DNA from: a bacterium
GTDB taxonomy: Bacteria; Armatimonadota; Zipacnadia; Zipacnadales; Zipacnadaceae
Assembly (NCBI GenBank): GCA_030602615.1
Contig: JAUVZM010000021.1
Location: 1-37,699, forward strand
Length of the DNA: 37,699 nucleotides
Reading direction: 5' to 3'
In this document: positions 18,490-26,846 of the stretch, one piece after another
Numbering within the stretch: the first letter of the stretch is position 1
Layout of the letters: each line of letters opens with the position of its first letter
Program-made: the position numbers and the translations under genes
Notes under the pieces: model-generated
The model's database searches: none
Seen by the model: only the letters and a program-made list of their open reading frames with translations
What the model was told of the DNA's origin: nothing

Positions 18490-18747
18490 TCAACCACCGA
18501 TAGGATAGGTACCCAATTTGCGGCCTTCGTCATACATAGCCAGCACATTTGCCACCTTGCAGTAGTTGGTGATGCTGTTGCCCGAGCCCAGCACGTAGCC
18601 GCCACCCGGCGCACAACCAAGAATAACTCGGCGGGTGTATTCGCGGACCTCCTGCTCACTGCCACGGGCCAGCATATCCACGTCAACGCCTCCGACAATG
18701 GCTACGCGCAAACGCTGGAAGTTGGGTTCTCGATTTTTCCTGGTCAT
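18490..18747 (-). pseudogene. C-terminal fragment of a uroporphyrinogen decarboxylase-family protein
   Basis: 85 codons encode VGGVDVDMLARGSEQEVREY and PGGGYVLGSGNSITNY, the last third of the URO-D / methylcobamide methyltransferase-like family (usually 330-380 residues). The barrel's first two thirds are missing. Upstream of 18747 the frame stays open about 50 bases but shows no URO-D similarity, so the gene was cut near 18710-18750. It is not a copy of the URO-D gene at 35310, whose C terminus differs. It sits just upstream of thiE on the same strand. Confidence 0.75.
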
Positions 18748-19090
18748 TGATAATGAATAACAGGACCTGGGGCGGCCCGAGCATAACTGCGACTTGAATA
18801 GTCAGCCAATTGTCCTTTGGTAGCGACCCGATGGTTAGTTCGCGACGTCGGGGCAATGCACCTTCGGCTTGCCATCGTTCTTGGCACAATTCAAAGCGGT
18901 GCCCGCGAACTGTTCTTACAGACGGTGTGACTGTCCATTCCTTACAGCTCGTCTTTGCACGGCCAACTGGTTGCAATTGCCGGCAAGAATAGAGATGTCG
19001 GGGGGCGGCCAGTGTGTAGAGTCGAGGCCAGGGAAGTAATGTGTGGCCCGGCCTGAGGGGGCGATGCCCGCTGCCTGCGGCTGCTGGGTA
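18748..19090. other. Intergenic region without recognisable gene
   Basis: 343 bases between two minus-strand features. Short open frames on both strands show no family resemblance. A small CCGC/GCGG stem near 19070 lies just beyond the VWA gene and might help end its transcript, but no T-run supports this. Confidence 0.45.
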
Positions 19091-20278
19091 TTAGTGAAAT
19101 AGGTGAGGATGGCCGATCTCGATGGTTCCGACCATGATCAGGATATTCTCGAGCTGGGCAGGGTCGTGGGTGCGGAAGGCATAGCCGCCGTTGCGGGTAA
19201 GCGATTCATTGAACTCGAAGTCAGCGCCACCGCTGCCGTAGTCGCCGTATTCCTCAGCAGTTAGCGTAACGGTATGGATTCTAATACCTTCGGCTTCGGC
19301 CCGATCCGCTGCGGCTATGGCGTCGTCACGTCGTTGCTGCGTAATAGTGGGATTAGGCCCGAAGGGCATTCCGTCGCTAACCAGGACGATTGACTGCTGA
19401 GAGTTGGGATTGCCGTCGGCAAGGTACTGGTCAATGGCCCAGTTGAGGCCGGCGGCGGGGTTGGTATAGCCATTTGCGTCGTGGTCGCTGGCTAAGTCAT
19501 ACGTGTCCTGGACATCGGCGGGCAAATCTGCTCCTTGCTCGTGTGAAAGCGGAGTCAGTCCCAGAGTGAGCGGTACATCCTCCGACCACCACCGACACCG
19601 CCACTCATACCACTCTTCGGTGTAGGCGATATCGTCATCGAAGGCGACAAATCCCACGTTGTCCCCACTTATGGACACTCCGTTGATCAGGTTCATCAGC
19701 GCCCAATCGCTGTCTATGGCATCAGCCCACTCTTCTTCGAATGAGCCGGAGGCGTCCTGTACTACCATTATTTCTACGGCACTGCGCGGGGAGTTGCTGA
19801 CGGCCATGCTGGCTCCGGCCCACGCAGTCACATCCACACTCTCCAGCCCAAACAGGCCGGCAAAGATCATGGGGACAGGGCCCTCAGCGGAATCCTGGGT
19901 TCGCCGAGCCGTCACCCCGACCGCAGCGACAGTAAAGGCAGGGGACCAGGGCACTATCTGCTCAATCTCGGAGTCCCACGCTCCTACCTGTACATCCTGG
20001 TCAGGATCGAGGGTTAGCGGCTCTCCAAGTACGATGTTAGCAAAGCCGATATCTGTTGCAGCTTGCGTGGCCGGCCCGACGTCCATGCCTTGGCGCAGGC
20101 GGGCAGCGCCGGCTAGGGCGGCAGCGTCGGCCACATTCTGCAACTCCTGCTTGGCTATCACTAGGCGACCCACATCTATGGCCAGTGCTACCATGCCCAG
20201 CAGCACCACCAGCACCAAAGCCACCAAGACAACAACAGTGCCACGCCTGCTGTCTGTGTTACGCGATTGATTTGCCAT
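19091..20278 (-). CDS. TadG-like protein with von Willebrand factor A domain
   Basis: A 395-residue membrane-anchored protein, mostly extracytoplasmic. After RRGTVVVLVALVLVVLLGMV, a single N-terminal transmembrane helix, comes the TadE/TadG-like motif (DVGRLVIAKQELQNVADAAA, LAGAARL). A VWA domain follows from about residue 165: VVQDASGSF supplies the MIDAS DxSxS, and LVSDGMPFG the later MIDAS aspartate. Tad-locus TadG proteins share this layout and act in pilus assembly or surface adhesion. No other tad gene (ATPase, secretin, Flp pilin) is nearby, so it is an orphan. The frame extends to a TTG at 20287, but the ATG at 20278 is preferred. The region at 300-340 is rich in Ala/Arg/Glu. Confidence 0.82.
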   Translation of the reverse strand: MANQSRNTDSRRGTVVVLVALVLVVLLGMVALAIDVGRLVIAKQELQNVADAAALAGAARLRQGMDVGPATQAATDIGFANIVLGEPLTLDPDQDVQVGAWDSEIEQIVPWSPAFTVAAVGVTARRTQDSAEGPVPMIFAGLFGLESVDVTAWAGASMAVSNSPRSAVEIMVVQDASGSFEEEWADAIDSDWALMNLINGVSISGDNVGFVAFDDDIAYTEEWYEWRCRWWSEDVPLTLGLTPLSHEQGADLPADVQDTYDLASDHDANGYTNPAAGLNWAIDQYLADGNPNSQQSIVLVSDGMPFGPNPTITQQRRDDAIAAADRAEAEGIRIHTVTLTAEEYGDYGSGGADFEFNESLTRNGGYAFRTHDPAQLENILIMVGTIEIGHPHLFH

Positions 20279-20330
20279 TAGGCTCAACTACTAACTACTA
20301 GCAAGGATACTTTGGGATGAACAGCTCAAT

Positions 20331-20360
20331 AGCGTAAAATGGAGCTATGCTTGATGTCAA
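20331..20360 (-). promoter_or_regulatory. Candidate promoter for the VWA/TadG-like gene
   Basis: On the minus strand a consensus TTGACA (complement of 20355-20360) is followed after 18 nt by TACGCT (complement of 20331-20336). It would start transcription about 45 nt before the ATG. The -35 is perfect; the -10 is moderate. Confidence 0.45.
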
Positions 20361-20720
20361 AGCGTTATCAAGCTTATTCATATCCATTTCCAATATCGGC
20401 AAGACCAGCCTGCCTCTTTAGTTACTGACTTGAATAGAGCTAGCGGCTCTATTAGCGCGGTAGATGCTGGTGTTTGGTGTATACAGTCTTTGGCAGCCGG
20501 CTGGGATATCCAGGCAATGGCCACTGAACTGGCCATACGCTACGGCGGCGAGCGTGGTTGACCCATCGCGGCGTACGTTGCACAGTTGCGCCCATAGCTA
20601 TATTGTCCCGAGGGCACTGAGGGGGGGCAATTTTGGGGTGTGCTTTCGTGAGTTCGCCGCAAATGACAGACAGAAACTTGGGCTGGTTTTGAAGCTCGGC
20701 GAGGGATTGGTGGCGCCCCC
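20361..20720. other. Intergenic region upstream of the hydrogenase operon promoter
   Basis: About 360 bases. An open frame at 20464-20748 on the plus strand has no recognisable motifs and overlaps the downstream promoter, so it is not called. TGGCCA occurs twice 6 nt apart near 20520-20535, giving a small palindromic pair. Nothing else structured was seen. Confidence 0.45.
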
Positions 20721-20749
20721 TTGCAATTTATCTGGAGTTTTGCTATAAT
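20721..20749 (+). promoter_or_regulatory. Promoter of the hydrogenase operon
   Basis: TTGCAA (20721-20726), 17-nt spacer, TATAAT (20744-20749) with an extended TGC before it. Transcription should begin near 20756, leaving a leader of about 245 nt. It is a strong housekeeping-type promoter rather than the sigma-54 (-24/-12) type used by E. coli hyf and hyc. Confidence 0.8.
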
Positions 20750-20757
20750 GCAAACAC

Positions 20758-20787
20758 TGAGCAAGGGGTGGTACTGCACCTTGCTCA
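20758..20787 (+). promoter_or_regulatory. Hairpin at the 5' end of the hydrogenase operon leader
   Basis: TGAGCAAGG (20758-20766) pairs perfectly with CCTTGCTCA (20779-20787) around a 12-nt loop, starting almost at the predicted transcription start. The loop region GGGGTGGTACTGCA resembles the T-box consensus AGGGTGGNACCGCG (10 of 13 defined bases), but no T-box stem I can precede it if the promoter call is right. It may protect the 5' end or act as an attenuator. Confidence 0.55.
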
Positions 20788-21002
20788 ATTATTGTGTGTT
20801 AATCGGTGAATTGACAGTAACGCAAAGCCGTGTCTCACTGCTATCCAGGTACTCTTTCCTTTGGTGTGTCCGATAGATTCCAGAATTTTTTTGCGTGCAC
20901 CGACGAAATCTACCCGGAAGAAGAATGTGCCTGGCAGTAGAGCATGTCAAGTTCGGTTTCCCTACGATTCGGCCGCTACAAAAGGCTTGAGGACAAATAG
21001 TA
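20788..21002 (+). other. Remainder of the hydrogenase operon leader
   Basis: About 215 bases of probable 5' untranslated RNA. It contains a run of seven T at about 20885-20891 and an ACGCAAAGCC at 20820-20829, but no complete known riboswitch was recognised. AGGAC shortly before the ATG at 21003 may act as ribosome-binding site. Confidence 0.4.
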
Positions 21003-22838
21003 ATGAATGAGCTAGTTCCGGTAGTGTGCCCCTTTTGCGGGGTTGGCTGTGGGATGTATTTGCAGCCTCTCGACGATGGCCTCGTAGCAACGCTTCCCAG
21101 CCGCAGCGATCCGATATCCGATGGACGGTTGTGTGTGCGGGGCTGGCGGGCAGGAGACCTGCTGGTCAACTCGCAGCGGCTGACTTCGCCCCAGGTAGGG
21201 GGCGAGCCGACCTCCTGGACCGAGGCCCTCCAGCAAGCGAGTCAACTCCTGACGGGGATGGCAGGCAGCCGAGTAGGGATATTGGCAGCAGGTCACCTGA
21301 CCAACGAGGAGGGCTTTGCTCTCAGTTGTTTTGGCCGCGAGGTGCTGGGTACTGCTCATCTGGACAACTTTGGCAGAATGGTTGATGGTCCGGCCTTGTG
21401 GGGCCTGGAACACAGCCAGGGGCAGGCCTACCGGCGACCGGGGCTGAATACCCTGCCCGACTACGATCTGCTGGTGTGCCTGAATTCGAATCTACGGGAG
21501 CTGAATGATGAGGCGGGGGCCTGGGTGCACAAAGCCCGAGAAGCCGGATCCAGGCTAATCGTTATTGACGCGGTAGATGATGGGCTGGGCCAGGATGCAC
21601 AGCTCTATGTCCAGCACCGCCCCGGCGCCCAAGCAGCAGTGTTGCAGGAGCTCTCGCGACAGCTCGCCAGCGGAACTGAGTCGCGTCCCTCCCTAGATGT
21701 TGCCGAACTGGGACCTGCTGAATTAGCTGACCAACTGCGCGAGGCTGCTGACCTGATAGCGGCAGCCGACCGCGTTGCTATCGTCTTCTCAACCCGGGCC
21801 GTACCTACTCCCGAATTGGCGGTGGTAGCTGGCGACGTAGCTAAGCAGATCAATGAGGCTGCCGACCAGCAGGCTGATGTCTTCGCAGTTGCGGGAACTG
21901 CGAATTCCCTGGGACTCATCCATATGGGCCTGCTTCCTGACCAGTCCGGCTCGGGCAGTGAAGGATTGGGCCTCGGTGAGATGATAGCGCCAGAACAAGA
22001 GGACCTGGATGGATTGATTGTTATTGGCGAAGACCTGTCCGGATGGGTGGGAGAAGCGGCGCTGGAAGCACTCAAAGATAAGCTGGATGCATTCATTGTG
22101 ATAGATAGTGTCTCTACTCCCTGCACGCGACTTGCCGATGTGGCGCTGCCGATGGCGGGCTTTGGCGAGAAAGAGGGCAGCTATACGCAACTGTCGGGCG
22201 AGGTCTGCTGGTCGGGGGCTGCTGTGTCACCGGCTGGCGAGGGCCGTCCGCTGCCCGCGATACTCGCGGAGCTTGCCGGGGGGCTGGACGGTACAGCAGG
22301 TCCGGCGCAGATCGAGGCCATCTGGCAGCAGATTGGCCAGCAGATTAGCGGATATGAACAGATTGAACTTGCGGCACTGCGCCGCGAAGGTCGGGTGATG
22401 CTGGGGCCGACGGCACCGCTTCCCCAATCTGGTGAAGTTGAGCTGGACCGTCAGCCACCAAGCCGTGACGAGGCCGGGGCGGGGTCTTACACGCTCATCA
22501 GTCGCTACGATGGGAATTGGTGGATATTGGATGGGCGCATACCGGCGATACCGGCGCTATATCGAGAGGCCCGCGACCGGCAGGCCGGCTATGCGCTGAT
22601 GAATCCGGCGGACATGGAGGAGGCACAGATCCGGCCAGGGCGAGCTGCACCTATCCAGACGGCGCAGGGCAGCGAGGAGTTGACGGTTCACGAGCATCCC
22701 GGCGTGCCCACTGGATACATAGTGCTGCCCGCCCACCAACTGGAGCTTGTGCGGCGGCTGATGGGACCAGGCCGGTATGATAAGGAAAGCAGCAGTGTCT
22801 CTCGTGCTCCCGTTTCTGCAGAGTTGAAGAAGGGCTAG
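21003..22838 (+). CDS. Formate dehydrogenase-like molybdopterin oxidoreductase subunit lacking the usual metal-ligand residue
   Basis: A 611-residue protein of the FDH/NuoG family. The N-terminal [4Fe-4S] motif is complete (Cys9, Cys12, Cys16, Cys44). Middle domains follow (LDNFGRMVDGPALWGL, then DYDLLVCLNSN), then the ALPMAGFGEKEGSY segment and a C-terminal molybdopterin-dinucleotide-binding domain (YTLISRYDGNWW). In catalytic FDHs the stretch reads RV(U/C)HGP, with Sec or Cys binding Mo/W and His beside it. Here it reads RMVDGP, so Val127 and Asp128 occupy those places. I infer a non-catalytic, electron-conducting or structural subunit, as in NuoG. The beta subunit begins 4 nt after its stop. 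The total length is short for a catalytic FDH (about 700 or more). Confidence 0.82.
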   Translation: MNELVPVVCPFCGVGCGMYLQPLDDGLVATLPSRSDPISDGRLCVRGWRAGDLLVNSQRLTSPQVGGEPTSWTEALQQASQLLTGMAGSRVGILAAGHLTNEEGFALSCFGREVLGTAHLDNFGRMVDGPALWGLEHSQGQAYRRPGLNTLPDYDLLVCLNSNLRELNDEAGAWVHKAREAGSRLIVIDAVDDGLGQDAQLYVQHRPGAQAAVLQELSRQLASGTESRPSLDVAELGPAELADQLREAADLIAAADRVAIVFSTRAVPTPELAVVAGDVAKQINEAADQQADVFAVAGTANSLGLIHMGLLPDQSGSGSEGLGLGEMIAPEQEDLDGLIVIGEDLSGWVGEAALEALKDKLDAFIVIDSVSTPCTRLADVALPMAGFGEKEGSYTQLSGEVCWSGAAVSPAGEGRPLPAILAELAGGLDGTAGPAQIEAIWQQIGQQISGYEQIELAALRREGRVMLGPTAPLPQSGEVELDRQPPSRDEAGAGSYTLISRYDGNWWILDGRIPAIPALYREARDRQAGYALMNPADMEEAQIRPGRAAPIQTAQGSEELTVHEHPGVPTGYIVLPAHQLELVRRLMGPGRYDKESSSVSRAPVSAELKKG

Positions 22839-22842
22839 TCTT

Positions 22843-23919
22843 ATGAATAATGTTGAGAGATACGTTTTGCCTGCTGCGAAGCTGGGGCAGGCATTGGACG
22901 CGCTGCTGGAGCTTCCGGATCAGCTTATTGCACCCGTCCAAGCGGCACGGGGCGATGTCCACTTTGAATCGGTAGAGGGTGTTGACCAGATACAGACTGA
23001 TTACGGCAACACGTTGGTCTCACCGATTGAGTATCTGCTACCCAGTCAGGAAATCATGTTTGAGTATCGGCTCGGGCCGCAGGGGCAGCCCGAGTTTACT
23101 GCGCCAGCGGCGCCGCCCGACCGCATCATCTTCGGGCTTCGCCCCTGCGATGTTGCCGCCATTGAGTACGCTGACCACTTCTACGTGGAGCGGGAGCCGA
23201 TAGATACTCTGTATGCCGCTCGCCGCCAGGCAACCACTCTAATCGCCCTGGCGTGCGCTGAGCCAGCAAACGAGACCTGCTTCTGTTCGTGCTGCGAGGG
23301 CGGCGGGCCGGTCAGCGAATCAGGCTTTGACATCCAACTGACCCCGCTGGGCGACCAGTATTTGGTCGAAGTTGCCACTGAGAAAGGACAGCGCATCGCC
23401 CAGCAGTGGCAGAGCCTGGTCAAGCCGGCTGCCGATGAACTGTTGGAGGTGCGGGAGGCACAAACCCGAGAGGTCATGGAGCAGCAGCTTGAAATCGAAT
23501 CTTACCTGGCGGCGGCAATTCGCCGTATTACCGCGGAAAAGGTCAATCCCGATACGTGGGAGGCCATCGGTCACGACTGTTATAGCTGTGGCGGCTGCTC
23601 GTACCTGTGTCCGGTTTGCACTTGCTATGACGTGGTAGATGTGCAATATGATGATACCAGCGGGGCCCGCATTAGGCGCACTGACTCGTGTCGCCTGGCC
23701 GGATTTGTCCGGGAAGCTACCGGTCATATCCCTCGTGCCACCGCGTCCTCGCGTGCTCGCTGGTATGCTTACCATAAGCTTAGCTACGACTACCACGAGC
23801 AGTACGGGCGCTATGGCTGTGTGGGCTGCGGACGGTGTGTTATTACCTGCCTGGGTCAGATAGACATGCCTGCGGTTTGCGCGCGGGTGCGCCAGTCGGA
23901 AACCGAAGCAGCAAGCTAG
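22843..23919 (+). CDS. Sulfhydrogenase beta-like iron-sulfur subunit
   Basis: A 358-residue iron-sulfur protein matching the beta subunit of cytoplasmic sulfhydrogenases (HydB/HyhB) and related HdrA/AsrA-type electron-transfer proteins. RIIFGLRPCDVAAI is a family hallmark. CFCSCCEGGGP may hold an additional cluster. Two ferredoxin-type motifs lie in the C-terminal part: CYSCGGCSYLCPVCTCYD and CVGCGRCVITCLGQID. It would carry electrons from the flavin gamma subunit to its partners. In known sulfhydrogenases it is paired with a group 3b large subunit; here it sits inside a group 4 cluster. It starts 4 nt after the previous stop, with AAGAAGGGC as ribosome-binding site, and precedes gamma by 21 nt. 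Confidence 0.87.
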   Translation: MNNVERYVLPAAKLGQALDALLELPDQLIAPVQAARGDVHFESVEGVDQIQTDYGNTLVSPIEYLLPSQEIMFEYRLGPQGQPEFTAPAAPPDRIIFGLRPCDVAAIEYADHFYVEREPIDTLYAARRQATTLIALACAEPANETCFCSCCEGGGPVSESGFDIQLTPLGDQYLVEVATEKGQRIAQQWQSLVKPAADELLEVREAQTREVMEQQLEIESYLAAAIRRITAEKVNPDTWEAIGHDCYSCGGCSYLCPVCTCYDVVDVQYDDTSGARIRRTDSCRLAGFVREATGHIPRATASSRARWYAYHKLSYDYHEQYGRYGCVGCGRCVITCLGQIDMPAVCARVRQSETEAAS

Positions 23920-23940
23920 CAGAGCTACAAGGGAGAGAAA

Positions 23941-24771
23941 ATGGAGCAAGTTGATCATATTCCCCGACCGGCAATAATCGAAAGCATTCGCCCAGAGACA
24001 CCAACAGAGAAGACTTTTGCCCTCCGGTTTACTGACGGGGAACCCTTCAACTTCCAGGCGGGCCAGTTCTGTATGCTCTCGGTACTGGGGAAGGGTGAGG
24101 CGCCCTTTTGCATTGCCTCGTCGCCGGCCCGAACTGACGCTATCAAGGTAACCGTGCGCCACTACCCCGGAGGGGAGGTCACCTCAGCTCTTCATGAGTT
24201 GACGAAAGGGGACTACGTGGGGATACGGGGGCCGATGGGCAACGGCTTCCCGCTGCAGGACTTCGCGGGTCGAGACATTCTGGTTGTCGCCGGCGGCATT
24301 GGTCTACCCGCAGTGCAAGCCTCGCTGCTATATCTGCTCGAGCACCGCAGTGATTACCGTAATGTGACGCTCCTATACGGAGCACGCACGCCGGGTGACC
24401 GGGTCTACAAGGACGACCTCGCGGAATGGGAGCAGTCGCCAGACATAGTCTGCAAGCAGACCGTTGATATGAAAGGTGACGACGACAGTTGGGAGGGGCA
24501 TGTGGGCCTCATTACCACCCTTTTTGAAGCTTTGGAGATAGACGGGCCGCAGACCTCCGCTATCATTGTAGGGCCGGCGGTTATGTATCCCTTCGTTGTT
24601 GCCGAGTGTCGCCAGAAGGGTATTGCCGATGAGAATATGTATTTTTCGCTGGAGCGACATATGAAGTGCGGCGTGGGCAAATGCGGGCACTGTACCATCG
24701 GCGACAAATACGTATGCCTGGACGGGCCGGTCTTCACGTATAGCGAGATGCAGCAGATGAAGGGCGAGTAA
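23941..24771 (+). CDS. Sulfhydrogenase gamma-like FAD/NAD(P)H oxidoreductase subunit
   Basis: A 276-residue ferredoxin-NADP reductase-fold protein like HydG/HyhG and dihydroorotate dehydrogenase electron-transfer subunits. The N-terminal beta barrel binds FAD (PFCIASSPAR). The nucleotide domain has VAGGIGLPAVQASLLYLL and VGPAVMYPFV. A C-terminal [2Fe-2S] motif, CGVGKCGHCTIG with a later Cys (YVCLDGPVF), passes electrons onward. It should be the NAD(P)H-reacting arm of the complex; NADH versus NADPH preference cannot be read. GGGAG lies shortly before the ATG. The receiver gene follows after 49 nt. Confidence 0.9.
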   Translation: MEQVDHIPRPAIIESIRPETPTEKTFALRFTDGEPFNFQAGQFCMLSVLGKGEAPFCIASSPARTDAIKVTVRHYPGGEVTSALHELTKGDYVGIRGPMGNGFPLQDFAGRDILVVAGGIGLPAVQASLLYLLEHRSDYRNVTLLYGARTPGDRVYKDDLAEWEQSPDIVCKQTVDMKGDDDSWEGHVGLITTLFEALEIDGPQTSAIIVGPAVMYPFVVAECRQKGIADENMYFSLERHMKCGVGKCGHCTIGDKYVCLDGPVFTYSEMQQMKGE

Positions 24772-24820
24772 CAACCAGTAGCGGGCCCGCCGCTAGGACA
24801 GTCACAGGGAAGGCGTAGCG

Positions 24821-25228
24821 ATGGCAAAGGTACTAATTGTGGACGACGAACCCAATATTGTCCGCGTCATTCAGGTGGCTCTGGAGTCACAGGGCTATGA
24901 GGTGTTGGCGGCTGGCTCGCGGGAAGAAGCGGAAGCGGTCGCGATTGCCGATAAACCTGACCTCATACTCGTTGATGTGATGATGCCGAAGGGGACCGAA
25001 GGTTTTCATCTGGTCTGGAAGATACGACAGATGGAAGACGAGGACCTGAGCAGGGTTCCTATCATTATGGTGACGGGCATTCACGAGACGACCGAACTGC
25101 GCTTCTATCCCGATCAGACCGACGGCACTTATGAACCTGGCGAGTTTCTGCCGGTGCAGGCGTGGATTGACAAACCCATCGAGATTAAGGACCTACTGGA
25201 GAAGGTGGAGCGTCTTCTCAGTGAATAG
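24821..25228 (+). CDS. Stand-alone response regulator receiver protein
   Basis: A 135-residue single receiver (REC) domain with no output domain. Key residues are all present: the acidic pair in LIVDDE (Asp8, Asp9), phospho-acceptor Asp52 in LILVDVMMP, the switch Thr85 in IIMVTG, and Lys118 in WIDKPI. An insertion of roughly 15 residues (ETTELRFYPDQTDGTYEPGE) between beta4 and beta5 is unusual for CheY-like proteins. It sits inside the hydrogenase operon between the diaphorase-like and membrane modules, so it probably signals to or modulates the complex. No histidine kinase is in the window. Confidence 0.88.
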   Translation: MAKVLIVDDEPNIVRVIQVALESQGYEVLAAGSREEAEAVAIADKPDLILVDVMMPKGTEGFHLVWKIRQMEDEDLSRVPIIMVTGIHETTELRFYPDQTDGTYEPGEFLPVQAWIDKPIEIKDLLEKVERLLSE

Positions 25229-25333
25229 ACGAGGCCTCCGTGCCAGCGGGCAATATTGTTCAGTATTAGCATGAAGGTAGTTGTACCGAACTTCAATCAA
25301 GGCCTGCCAAGGCCGAGTGCAGAGTGTAAATAA

Positions 25334-26839
25334 ATGAGTGCATTAGCAGAAATGTCGGCCCGTGAGCTATTGGTGCCATTACTAGCTGCTCCTCTCATTG
25401 GAGCACTGTTGTGCATCTTCCTGAAAAGACGCGTCAGTGACGCCGTCGCCGCCATCTTTGCGGCTATCACGCTGGTGCTGGCGATAGGCGCGATCGGCGA
25501 CGTTTTTGGCAACCTGGGCGACACCATAACTGTGCCGCTGGGCAAGTTGGCGATGTTAGGCGGCGAGACGGGTCCAGCACCCCTGGTTTTCGAGCTGTCT
25601 ATAGATGCTCTGGGCGCGCTGATGCTGTTTATCGTGGCGGTCATCGGCTTCTTGGTGGTCGTCTATTCCTCGGAGTATCTCAGTCCCAACAACGTCGAGC
25701 ATCCCGCTGGGGAAAGTAAGGGCAGATACTACGCCTGGCTGCTGCTGTTTCTGGGCGCGATGGTTGGCATAGCAGTCTCGGGCAACTTCCTGCAGATGTT
25801 TATCTTCTGGGAGCTCACTACACTCTGTTCATGGGCGCTCATCTCTCACTACCAGGACGAAGCATCACTGCGCGCCGGCTTCAAGGCGCTGATCATGACT
25901 GCCATCGGCGGTCTGTTCTTCCTGCTGGCGCTGGTGGTTTTGTATTTGAGTCTGGATACGAACCCCTTCGCCTTCGATGCTCTGGGACGAGTCAGCCCGG
26001 AAGTGCGCACCCTGGTCTTCGTCTTCCTGCTTATTGGAGCCTGGGCCAAAGCGGCTCAGTTTCCTTTCTTCACCTGGCTGCCCGATGCTATGGCCGCGCC
26101 GACCCCGATTAGCTGCTACCTGCACGCGGCGGCGATGGTCAAGGCCGGCGTCTTCTTGATGGCGCGAACCGTTTCGGCCAGCTTCGACCTCTCCTACGGA
26201 GTGGGGCTGCTGACGGGACTGATGGCACTGGGTACGATCTCCATTGTTGTCTTCCTGTTCCTGTTCCAGGACGATCTGAAAAAGATACTGGCGCTTTCTA
26301 CTATTGGCCATCTGGGATACATACTGATTGCCTGCGCCCTGGGCGTGTGGGGCTCGGAGACCGCCTTCCACGGAGGGTTGCTGCATATCGCTGCCCACGG
26401 CTGCGGCAAGGGGCTGCTGTTCCTGGCGGTGGGGATGCTCACCTACTACACCGGCACCCGACGGGTCTCGGAGCTGTCGGGGCTAGGTGCTAAGTTGCCC
26501 CTGGTCGCCCTGGCGTTCTTTGTGGGAGCATTTACAGTCACCGGTGTACCGCCGCTGGCGGGCTTCTGGAGCAAGTTTATGATTATAACCGGGGGCCTCG
26601 AGATAGGCAGGATGGGGACACTGATATCTATCCTGCTCTTGATCGAGAGTCTGATTGCTTTCGGCTTTTTCCTGTGGATCGGCCAGCGCATATTCCTGGG
26701 CCAGCCGTCGCCGGCCACCGCGCAGGTGAGAAGCTCTACCCCGATCATGGGAACGGTGCTCATCATTCTGTCGATACTGTGCCTGGTCGTGCCCATCTTT
26801 GTTTTTCGGTTAATCCAGCATATACCGCTGGGGATGTGA
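25334..26839 (+). CDS. Antiporter-like membrane subunit (NuoL/M, HyfD-like)
   Basis: A 501-residue membrane protein with about 13-14 transmembrane helices, of the Mrp antiporter / NuoL-M-N family that moves protons or sodium in complex I-like machines. The functional TM5 glutamate lies in FIFWELTTLCSWALI, and the TM7/TM8 lysines in AWAKAAQFPFFTWLPDAMAA and AAAMVKAGVFLMAR. The discontinuous-helix sequence FTVTGVPPLAGFWSK is also present. It is one of three such subunits here and takes the role of HyfD in position-shuffled order, ahead of the HyfB-like gene. The ATG has no good ribosome-binding site; an ATG at 25352 is an alternative. It ends 7 nt before the next start. Confidence 0.9.
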   Translation: MSALAEMSARELLVPLLAAPLIGALLCIFLKRRVSDAVAAIFAAITLVLAIGAIGDVFGNLGDTITVPLGKLAMLGGETGPAPLVFELSIDALGALMLFIVAVIGFLVVVYSSEYLSPNNVEHPAGESKGRYYAWLLLFLGAMVGIAVSGNFLQMFIFWELTTLCSWALISHYQDEASLRAGFKALIMTAIGGLFFLLALVVLYLSLDTNPFAFDALGRVSPEVRTLVFVFLLIGAWAKAAQFPFFTWLPDAMAAPTPISCYLHAAAMVKAGVFLMARTVSASFDLSYGVGLLTGLMALGTISIVVFLFLFQDDLKKILALSTIGHLGYILIACALGVWGSETAFHGGLLHIAAHGCGKGLLFLAVGMLTYYTGTRRVSELSGLGAKLPLVALAFFVGAFTVTGVPPLAGFWSKFMIITGGLEIGRMGTLISILLLIESLIAFGFFLWIGQRIFLGQPSPATAQVRSSTPIMGTVLIILSILCLVVPIFVFRLIQHIPLGM

Positions 26840-26846
26840 ACCAGTA

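Noticed and set aside
20464-20748. 94-codon open frame before the hydrogenase promoter
   Set aside because: No ribosome-binding site or domain, unbalanced composition, and it overlaps the promoter.
20820-20829. ACGCAAAGCC resembling part of a GEMM (c-di-GMP-I) riboswitch
   Set aside because: Only this short piece matches; the GGGCAAACC upstream element and the P3 stem with the GGTAG-type tetraloop-receptor are absent.
23320-24162. 280-codon minus-strand frame across the beta and gamma subunit genes
   Set aside because: Antisense shadow of two genes with clear cofactor motifs.
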